Made by a program: the position numbers and the translations under genes
Shown: piece by piece, positions 1 to 4,974 of the stretch
How positions within the stretch are numbered: position 1 is the stretch's first letter
How the letters are laid out: every line of letters starts with the position of its first letter
Notes under the pieces: model-generated
Seen by the model: only the letters and a program-made list of their open reading frames with translations
The model's database searches: none
Told to the model about the DNA's origin: nothing
NCBI GenBank assembly: GCA_017440425.1
Contig: JAFSHJ010000237.1
Coordinates: 1-6,413, forward strand
Length of the DNA stretch: 6,413 nucleotides
DNA from: Oscillospiraceae bacterium
GTDB lineage: Bacteria > Bacillota > Clostridia > Oscillospirales > Ruminococcaceae
Direction: 5' to 3'

Positions 1-2
1 AT

Positions 3-320
3 GACAGCACGCTCAGGGCACGTTGCAACGAAATTGTTGTGGCGGCGGCAAAAAACGAGGTGTTTTCCATAAAGGAAAAGACAAAATTCTGGAAAAAGAA
101 GTGGCTGTCCGAGTACAAAGGCATAATTATCATGCTGGTAATATTTGCTGTGGCGGGATATTTTGCCGCATTCTTTCTGCTGGATTTTTTGGGTGAGTCC
201 AAATCTCTGGCAGGGATGTGCTGGACGTTGCTCTGCATCTGCACCTACGGCAGCATCCGCAACAAAATGATGATATATGTGGAAGGAAAAATCTACGGCA
301 AATGCAGCAAAACCGAGTGA
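3..320 (+). CDS. C-terminal part of an unrecognised membrane protein (5' end outside window)
   Basis: The reading frame is open from base 3 to a TGA stop at 318-320 (105 codons), so this is most likely the tail of a gene starting left of the window. A GTG at 39 could in principle start a 93-residue protein, but no Shine-Dalgarno sequence lies at a usable distance before it. The visible part has a lysine-rich stretch (KEKTKFWKKKW), then a hydrophobic segment of about 24 residues (GIIIMLVIFAVAGYFAAFF and on), a short polar linker (GESKS), and a second, more Cys-rich hydrophobic segment (LAGMCWTLLCICTYG). It ends in a basic, probably cytoplasmic tail. This fits two transmembrane helices at the C-terminus, with the basic stretch inside. 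I do not recognise the family and assign no function. The stop codon lies inside the left arm of the following terminator stem. Confidence 0.6.
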   Translation, partial: DSTLRARCNEIVVAAAKNEVFSIKEKTKFWKKKWLSEYKGIIIMLVIFAVAGYFAAFFLLDFLGESKSLAGMCWTLLCICTYGSIRNKMMIYVEGKIYGKCSKTE

Positions 321-349
321 AGTCAAAGTGGAAGCTTCACTCGGTTTTG
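308..349. terminator. Bidirectional intrinsic terminator between convergent genes
   Basis: A perfect 15-bp inverted repeat (308-322 with 335-349, arms CAAAACCGAGTGAAG / CTTCACTCGGTTTTG) encloses a 12-nt loop. Each arm ends in a run of A or T, so the RNA hairpin is followed by U residues on either strand; on + the T-rich stretch continues through 354-358. It lies between the stop of the membrane-protein gene (320) and the stop of the convergent URO-D-like gene (357), so it can end both transcripts. Confidence 0.9.
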
Positions 350-356
350 AATGTTT

Positions 357-1424
357 TTAATATTTTGTAAGTTCTTTTACCTCGTTTATGACCTTGGTCA
401 TCGTCTCCAGCGAAACGTTGTCGGGGATGGAGTGGTCGGTGGAGAAAATATATCCACCGTTTTCCTTGAGAATTGGCAGCTTCTGTTTTATCTCGTCCAG
501 AATCACATCGGCATCGTTCCAGCTGAGGGCATTTATGCCGCCGTGGAGGACCAGTTTGTCGCCGTATTCCTTTTTAAGATTGATGGGGTCCATACCCGCT
601 TTTACCTCCAGCGGGTTAAGGGCATCCACACCCGTGTCAACAACATCGGGGAGGAGGGGCATAATGTTTCCGCAGGAGTGCAGACGTGCCACAATTCCAT
701 GGTTGTGCGCCCAATCCACCAGCTTTTTGTGGTAGGGCTTCAGTACGTCGCGGTATATCTGCGGTGAGAAAAAGGGTGTGCCCTTGTAGCCCATGTCGTC
801 ATACCAAAACGCCTCGTCAAGCCTGAAGCCCAGCTCCCAGGCGCGTTCAAACATTTTAATGTTGCGCTCAAGCTGACAATCAAAGATATGGCGCATAAAC
901 TCAGGCTCTTCAAGCATGGCAACAAGGGTGTCCTCCGTTCCCATCATACGGGCATGGGTAACGTCAAAGCCAAACCAAAAAGTTCCGAACACCCAGGCAC
1001 CCTCTGCTCTCCATTTGGGATAGAGCTTTTTCAATTTCTCAATGGGGATGCGTTCATCCTCTGTGGACATTCTGCTGAATGCCTCTTCCCAGGCCTCGGC
1101 GGTTTTCAGCTTAAAATCAAGGCACTCAGGGGTGGAAGTTGCGTTTTTGAAGGATTTTATAGTGACCCCCCAATCGGTGGTGTAGATAACGTATCTGTCT
1201 GTCTCCTCAATAATTTTTCTCTCGTAGTGGGGAGAGGTGTCCACACTGAAGGAGTATATTTTATCAACGTCAAAATAGTCTATCCAGTTTGTGTTTTCGG
1301 GCATACCCTCTCTGTTCCAGCGTTTTACGGTGGTCTCCCACGGAGAATCCGTAATGGGAACGCGGTCTGCCTCGCGGTGCTCGTACATTCGCTTCATGCG
1401 TTCATGTGTAGTCATTTCAGTCAT
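357..1424 (-). CDS. Uroporphyrinogen decarboxylase superfamily protein (URO-D/MtaA-like, probable methyltransferase-type)
   Basis: A 355-residue cytoplasmic protein of the URO-D/cobalamin-methyltransferase superfamily, whose members are TIM barrels. Family hallmarks seen: an N-terminal ERMKRMYEHREADRVPI segment (residues 8-24) typical of these proteins, WYDDMGYKGTPFFSPQIYRD (207-226), RLHSCGNI (247-254), HGGIN (294-298) and GGYIFSTDHSIPDNVSLE (323-340). H249 and C251 match the His-x-Cys zinc ligands of MtaA-type methylcobalamin:CoM methyltransferases. The usual third Cys seems to be replaced by H331. It is probably not a true haem-pathway HemE: it carries the MtaA-like metal motif and no haem or porphyrin genes are nearby. 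The substrate is unknown, and no corrinoid protein or methyltransferase partner is visible here. The start is set by AAGGGTGG (1431-1438 on the - strand) six bases before the ATG; a second ATG three codons in is less well spaced. It is divergent from an AraC regulator, its likely controller. Confidence 0.9.
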   Translation of the reverse strand: MTEMTTHERMKRMYEHREADRVPITDSPWETTVKRWNREGMPENTNWIDYFDVDKIYSFSVDTSPHYERKIIEETDRYVIYTTDWGVTIKSFKNATSTPECLDFKLKTAEAWEEAFSRMSTEDERIPIEKLKKLYPKWRAEGAWVFGTFWFGFDVTHARMMGTEDTLVAMLEEPEFMRHIFDCQLERNIKMFERAWELGFRLDEAFWYDDMGYKGTPFFSPQIYRDVLKPYHKKLVDWAHNHGIVARLHSCGNIMPLLPDVVDTGVDALNPLEVKAGMDPINLKKEYGDKLVLHGGINALSWNDADVILDEIKQKLPILKENGGYIFSTDHSIPDNVSLETMTKVINEVKELTKY

Positions 1425-1562
1425 ATATATCCACCCTTATTGAATTATATTTTTGAATATGATATTATAATAAGTGTTAGAGCTATTTATTGCAATAATT
1501 TTTTAAAAACAAGCGGATTTTGTGAAGAAACACATCATTTTTTTGATATTGCGGGTGATGAT
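1425..1562. promoter_or_regulatory. Divergent promoter/operator region between the URO-D-like and AraC genes
   Basis: This very AT-rich spacer holds the start signals of both divergent genes. A 10-bp palindrome, TATTATAATA (1463-1472), contains a perfect TATAAT on each strand: 1466-1471 for + and 1464-1469 for -. Neither has a good -35 at 16-18 bp, which would suit activator-dependent promoters. A second 12-bp palindrome, TTATTGCAATAA (1487-1498), sits about where the -35 of the leftward promoter would be and is a candidate operator. The rightward gene's Shine-Dalgarno sequence, GGGTGAT (1553-1559), and the leftward one (1431-1438) lie at the two ends. The promoter calls are inference. Confidence 0.5.
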
Positions 1563-2417
1563 ATGCACACTTTGAGTTTGAACTACGGAATACTTAGAAC
1601 CGTTGATATTTTACCGATAAAACACGAGGAGGAGTTTTTCTCAATCAGTGCATTGGGTTGGCACAGGTGCGGTGACTTATACTGTATATCCCGCGAAAGT
1701 AGCAACAGCGAAACGCACCTGCTGTTGCTCACCACGGGCGGAGAGGGTGCAATGGAGATTGAGGGGCAGAAATATGTTCTTACCCCGGGCAGCATTGCGC
1801 TTGTGCCGAGAAAAACTAAAAACACCTATTATACTCCCGCAGGAGGTGAGTGGGTATTTTATTGGCTGCATCCGATGGGAGAAATATCCAACGCTTTTTG
1901 GGACAGAGTTGCTGCCAAAGGAGATTTTCTTGCGTTTTCCTATGGAAATTCATTTGCAGAGGAAATGGAGGAGCTGCTGCGACTCTATGATGAAAAATTG
2001 CCCGGATTTGAGCTGAAGGTGTCGCTGGTGCTGTCGGGGTTGTTTCATCGGGCAGCAATACTGCTGAATAAAAACCAAGTCCCAACAATGTCAGAAAAGA
2101 TAAAAAGATATATCGAAGGCAACTACCGCAAAAAGCTGCAGCTGGATGAGATAGCGGGGGAGATGTTTGTTTCAAAAGCCCATATGATACGGGAGTTCAA
2201 GCGTGAGACGGGAGATACTCCACACAGCTATCTTATAAAACACCGCCTGCAGATAGCGGCACAGTTGTTGAGCTTTGGCAGCAGTGGAATGAATGAGATA
2301 GCCGCAGAGGTGGGATTTTCATCCTCCAGCCATTTTATAAGCAAGTTCAAAGAGCACTACGGCTGTACCCCAACAGAATACCGCAGCAAAAAACGATATG
2401 CCGCAGAAATAAGCTGA
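1563..2417 (+). CDS. AraC/XylS-family transcriptional regulator with cupin-type sensor domain
   Basis: A 284-residue DNA-binding regulator. Residues about 50-105 look like the N-terminal AraC ligand-binding cupin: THLLLLTTGGEGAMEIEG, then a TPGSIALVP turn and a terminal WVFYWLHP strand. Residues about 177-277 form the double helix-turn-helix: helix pair one LDEIAGEMFVSKAHMIREFK (194-213), helix pair two MNEIAAEVGFSSSSHFISKF (243-262), ending in the family signature HYGCTPTEYR (265-274). The frame stays open far upstream, but that part is antisense to the URO-D-like gene. The ATG at 1563 is chosen because it is the first start after that gene, is preceded by GGGTGAT (1553-1559), and gives the normal family length. 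Such proteins usually sense a small molecule, often a sugar, and activate a neighbouring gene; here the divergent URO-D-like gene is the natural target. The ligand cannot be read from sequence. Confidence 0.92.
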   Translation: MHTLSLNYGILRTVDILPIKHEEEFFSISALGWHRCGDLYCISRESSNSETHLLLLTTGGEGAMEIEGQKYVLTPGSIALVPRKTKNTYYTPAGGEWVFYWLHPMGEISNAFWDRVAAKGDFLAFSYGNSFAEEMEELLRLYDEKLPGFELKVSLVLSGLFHRAAILLNKNQVPTMSEKIKRYIEGNYRKKLQLDEIAGEMFVSKAHMIREFKRETGDTPHSYLIKHRLQIAAQLLSFGSSGMNEIAAEVGFSSSSHFISKFKEHYGCTPTEYRSKKRYAAEIS

Positions 2418-2446
2418 GCCATAACAAAAAACAGAGAATTGTTCTA

Positions 2447-2475
2447 TTGTAAACCAATGGATTATGTGCTATAAT
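2447..2475 (+). promoter_or_regulatory. Sigma-A-type promoter for the MATE gene
   Basis: A -35 element TTGTAA (2447-2452) is separated by 17 bp from a perfect -10 TATAAT (2470-2475). The TG at 2467-2468 makes an extended -10 (TGCTATAAT). Transcription would start near 2482, giving a leader of about 64 nt before the MATE start codon. It lies 29 bp after the AraC stop. No convincing terminator is visible between the AraC gene and this promoter, so some read-through from the regulator gene is possible. Confidence 0.75.
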
Positions 2476-2491
2476 GTAAATAATTTGTGCC

Positions 2492-2543
2492 GGAGGTGAG
2501 AGCGCGTCCGTTGCTGACAGAATTTGGCGGCAAAACGCATTAA
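2492..2543 (+). promoter_or_regulatory. Strong Shine-Dalgarno with possible short leader ORF before MATE
   Basis: GGAGGTGA (2492-2499) is a near-perfect ribosome binding site, but it lies 46 bases before the MATE ATG, too far to serve it directly, and no ATG follows at normal spacing. A TTG at 2511 would open a 10-codon ORF (TTG CTG ACA GAA TTT ... CAT TAA) whose stop at 2541-2543 lies two bases before the MATE ATG. A leader peptide coupled by termination and re-initiation would explain the layout. The TTG start is 14 bases from GGAGG, which is long, so this is a hypothesis. Confidence 0.35.
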
Positions 2544-2545
2544 AA

Positions 2546-3940
2546 ATGGGTTTGAAGGCATTGTTTGCAGGAGATCGCAAAAGCGTTGATATGACCGAGG
2601 GTGATATCAAGCGGCATCTTATAAGCTTTGCATTTCCGCTTCTTGTGGGAAACATTTTTCAGCAGCTTTACAATATGGTGGACACCTGGGTGGTTGGAAA
2701 CTATGTCAGCAACGAGGCGTTTTCGGCAGTTGGCTCGGTGGGTCCCATAATAAATATACTCATCGGATTTTTCCTTGGCTTTTCCAGCGGCGCAGGTGTT
2801 GTAATTTCACAGTATTACGGCGCAAAAAGATACGATAAAGTGCAGGATACCGTCCACACGATGATGGTGATAACCCTCATTTTTTCAGCGGTAATAACCG
2901 TTGCAGGCATTTTGATGACTCCTTTTATGCTGGATGTTATGAAAACACCCATAACCGTCCTGCCGGAATCCAAAAAATATCTTTATGTCTATTTCGGCGG
3001 CTCGGCAGGTCTGCTGATATATAATATGGGCGCAGGCATTCTGCGTGCCGTGGGAGATTCCAAACGTCCCTTCTATTATTTGGTAGTCTCTGCCTGCACA
3101 AACATTGTTTTGGACCTTGTTTTCGTGCTTGTGTTTGAAATGGGTGTTGAGGGTGTTGCGCTGGCAACTGTTATTGCGCAGGGTCTTTCCGCAGTTTTGG
3201 TGCTCATCGAGATGTTCCGCACCACCAGCTGCATCAAACTCAGCCTTAAAAAGCTGCGCATCAACAAAGAGATGCTGATGAAAACAATGAAGCTGGGTCT
3301 GCCCTCTGCGCTGCAGATGACCATAACCTCCTTCTCCAACGTTTTCGTTCAGTCCTATATCAACTATTTCAAAGAAGACTTTATGGCAGGCTGGACAGCC
3401 TATGCAAAGATAGACCAGCTGCTCTTCCTGCCAATGCAGTCGCTTTCGCTGGCATCCACCACCTTTGTGGGACAAAACCTTGGCATAAACAACGTGAAAA
3501 GAGCACGAAAAGGCGCAAATACAGCCCTTGTTATGTCGGTCGTCTCCACGGCAATACTTATGGTGCCGGTAATAATATTTGCCCCACAGCTCATCGCCTT
3601 CTTCAACTCCAAACCGGAGGTGGTGGAATACGGAAAGATATTGCTTCGCTGGATCAGTCCTTTCTATGTGCTCTGCTGTGTGAACCAGATCTATAGCGGT
3701 GCGCTGCGCGGCTCGGGCAACACAAGAACCCCGATGATAATAATGCTGGTCACCTTCGTAGGTTTCCGCCAGCTCTATCTCTTTGTAATGGCAAACTATA
3801 TCGCCAACGAGATAATCCCCATCGCAATGTCCTATCCCGCAGGCTGGTTGCTCTGCAGCCTCATAACCACCATATATTATCTTAAAACAGATTTGAAGAG
3901 CAAGGTCGTGAAGCAGGGCGAAGTCGCCGTACAAACCTGA
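2546..3940 (+). CDS. MATE-family multidrug/metabolite efflux transporter
   Basis: A 464-residue inner-membrane protein of the MATE (multi antimicrobial extrusion) family, which exports cationic drugs or metabolites in exchange for Na+ or H+. The length and roughly 12 hydrophobic segments in two homologous halves match the family. Signatures seen: VDMTEGDIKRHLISFAFPLL, then GNIFQQLYNMVDTWVVGNYV (residues 35-54) in helix 1; GGSAGLLIYNMGAGILRAVG (151-170) followed by DSKRP; GLPSALQMTITSFSNVFVQS (251-270) opening the second half; and YSGALRGSGNTRTPM (393-407), the second-half counterpart of the ILRAVGDSKRP motif. The substrate is not predictable. The start is uncertain. ATG 2546 has no well-placed Shine-Dalgarno of its own. 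ATG 2591 (residue 16, in VDMTEG) lies 17 bases from an AGGAG and would be closer to usual family N-termini. It has its own promoter, so it is probably not strictly in an operon with the AraC gene. Confidence 0.93.
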   Translation: MGLKALFAGDRKSVDMTEGDIKRHLISFAFPLLVGNIFQQLYNMVDTWVVGNYVSNEAFSAVGSVGPIINILIGFFLGFSSGAGVVISQYYGAKRYDKVQDTVHTMMVITLIFSAVITVAGILMTPFMLDVMKTPITVLPESKKYLYVYFGGSAGLLIYNMGAGILRAVGDSKRPFYYLVVSACTNIVLDLVFVLVFEMGVEGVALATVIAQGLSAVLVLIEMFRTTSCIKLSLKKLRINKEMLMKTMKLGLPSALQMTITSFSNVFVQSYINYFKEDFMAGWTAYAKIDQLLFLPMQSLSLASTTFVGQNLGINNVKRARKGANTALVMSVVSTAILMVPVIIFAPQLIAFFNSKPEVVEYGKILLRWISPFYVLCCVNQIYSGALRGSGNTRTPMIIMLVTFVGFRQLYLFVMANYIANEIIPIAMSYPAGWLLCSLITTIYYLKTDLKSKVVKQGEVAVQT

Positions 3941-3976
3941 AATTGTAAAACAAGGTGAATTTAAGAGAAATCTTTT

Positions 3977-4028
3977 TGTCAAAGCCGTACCCAGATTGAC
4001 TTTTGGGTGCGGCTTTGATATAATTTTT
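3977..4028 (+). terminator. Terminator-like hairpin after the MATE gene
   Basis: CAAAGCCGTACCC (3980-3992) pairs with GGGTGCGGCTTTG (4005-4017) over 13 bp with a single G-U pair around a 12-nt loop. Three more base pairs (one a wobble) extend it to 3977/4020. A T5 run follows at 4024-4028. The gap between the stem and the T run is a few bases larger than ideal, so termination may be partial. It overlaps the promoter of the next gene. Confidence 0.7.
3996..4024 (+). promoter_or_regulatory. Near-consensus sigma-A promoter for the kinase-glycosidase transcript
   Basis: A -35 TTGACT (3996-4001, 5 of 6 consensus) and a perfect -10 TATAAT (4019-4024) are 17 bp apart. TG at 4016-4017 makes an extended -10 (TGATATAAT). 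The -35 falls in the loop of the preceding terminator hairpin and the right arm of the stem is the spacer. The predicted start near 4031 leaves a leader of about 65 nt before the kinase ATG. Confidence 0.8.
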
Positions 4029-4040
4029 CATAGAAATGCA

Positions 4041-4078
4041 GTTTTGCGGCAAAAGGCAAAACAAGGCATATTGTTTTG
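4041..4078 (+). promoter_or_regulatory. Leader with two mutually exclusive small hairpins upstream of the kinase
   Basis: GTTTTGC (4041-4047) can pair with GCAAAAC (4056-4062): 7 bp, 8-nt loop. The same middle segment, read as CAAAACAA (4057-4064), can instead pair with TTGTTTTG (4071-4078): 8 bp, 6-nt loop. The two stems cannot coexist. The middle contains a tandem GGCAAAA repeat (4048-4061). The stems are AT-rich and weak, so regulatory meaning is speculative. The kinase's AGAGGG binding site begins just downstream. Confidence 0.35.
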
Positions 4079-4095
4079 AAGAAGAGGGCGTTTTT

Positions 4096-4959
4096 ATGGA
4101 CGATAAATATTTGAGAGTTGCGGCTATACACGATCTTTCCGGCTTTGGCAGATGTTCCATATCGGTAATACTTCCCGTAATGTCGGCAATGGGCGTGCAG
4201 GTGTGTCCCGTGCCAACCGCTGTGCTTTCCAGCCACACGGGCGGCTTGGGAGATGTTGTGGTGCGCGATCTCACCGATTTTATCGAGCCCTGTCTTGAGC
4301 ACTATAAGAGCCTTGGCATAAACTTCGACTGTGTTTACAGCGGATTTCTCAACTCGCAGCAGCAGATAGACAGCTGTCTGGATTTTTATGCCACCTATCC
4401 CAATGCACTTGCGGTTGTTGACCCCGTAATGGGCGACCACGGCAAACCCTACCGCACCTATACTCCCGAAATGCGTGCAAGAATGAAGGAGCTGGTCAAT
4501 GTGGCGGACGTGATAACCCCCAACATGACAGAGGCATCCATGCTGCTGGGAATGGAATATTCCAGAACACCCATGACCCGCTCGCAGGTGAAGAGCATTC
4601 TTGCAAGACTTGGTGAGATGGGACCCAAAATGGTGGTCATCACCGGTGTTGAAATGGCAGCGGGAGAATTGGCAAACGTGGGCTACGACAAAGTCAACGG
4701 AAGCTTTTGGTATGTAGGCTGCGATTACGTTCCCGTATCCTATCCCGGCACGGGAGACATCTTTGCGGCGGTCCTCACCGGCGGACTTCTCCGCGGTGAC
4801 AGCCTACCCCTGGCAATAGTGCGCGCCACCCGCTTCATCGAAATTGCAATAAAAACCACCTTCAGCTATTCCACCGATACCCGCTACGGTGTAATGTTTG
4901 AGCGTGCTTTGCCTTATCTCACCCAAAACGAGATTTTGAGCGGATTTTCCATTCTTTAA
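4096..4959 (+). CDS. pdxY: Pyridoxal/pyridoxamine kinase (ribokinase-like fold)
   Basis: A 287-residue cytoplasmic kinase that phosphorylates pyridoxal, pyridoxamine or pyridoxine with ATP to make vitamin B6 5'-phosphates (salvage pathway). Motifs in order: HDLSGFGRCS (12-21) at the substrate pocket, CPVPTAVLSSHTGG (37-50), VDPVMGDHGKPY (108-119), VITPNMTEASML (139-150), VVITGVEM (180-187), and the ribokinase-family signature SYPGTGDIFAAVLTGG (215-230) with catalytic-base candidate D221. The length equals that of E. coli PdxY. An in-frame ATG at 4036 would add 20 residues, but it lies about five bases after the predicted transcription start and lacks a binding site. ATG 4096 follows AGAGGG with normal spacing. 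The exact B6 vitamer cannot be read from sequence; the gene symbol is by family resemblance. The glycosidase gene follows 15 bases later, probably co-transcribed. Confidence 0.9.
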   Translation: MDDKYLRVAAIHDLSGFGRCSISVILPVMSAMGVQVCPVPTAVLSSHTGGLGDVVVRDLTDFIEPCLEHYKSLGINFDCVYSGFLNSQQQIDSCLDFYATYPNALAVVDPVMGDHGKPYRTYTPEMRARMKELVNVADVITPNMTEASMLLGMEYSRTPMTRSQVKSILARLGEMGPKMVVITGVEMAAGELANVGYDKVNGSFWYVGCDYVPVSYPGTGDIFAAVLTGGLLRGDSLPLAIVRATRFIEIAIKTTFSYSTDTRYGVMFERALPYLTQNEILSGFSIL

Positions 4960-4974
4960 TATAGGAGCGGCAAA

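Noticed and set aside
1..72. ATG at base 1 opening a 23-codon frame
   Set aside because: It ends at a TAA (70-72) and overlaps the better, membrane-protein-like frame; no support.
888..1562. In-frame upstream extension of the AraC gene giving a 509-residue protein
   Set aside because: The extension is antisense to the URO-D-like gene and non-family-like; the ATG at 1563 has a binding site and gives normal AraC length.
2431..2446. Possible terminator after the AraC gene (AGAA-TTG-TTCT)
   Set aside because: Only a 4-bp AT-rich stem with no T run; too weak to call.
2885..3982. 365-codon open frame on the - strand opposite MATE
   Set aside because: The translation is rich in His, Cys and Gln with no domain pattern, and the + strand encodes a textbook MATE protein. 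It is a codon-bias shadow.
4036..4095. Upstream ATG extending the kinase by 20 residues
   Set aside because: It lies about five bases from the predicted transcription start with no ribosome site, and the extra residues (MQFCGKRQNK...) are not kinase-like.
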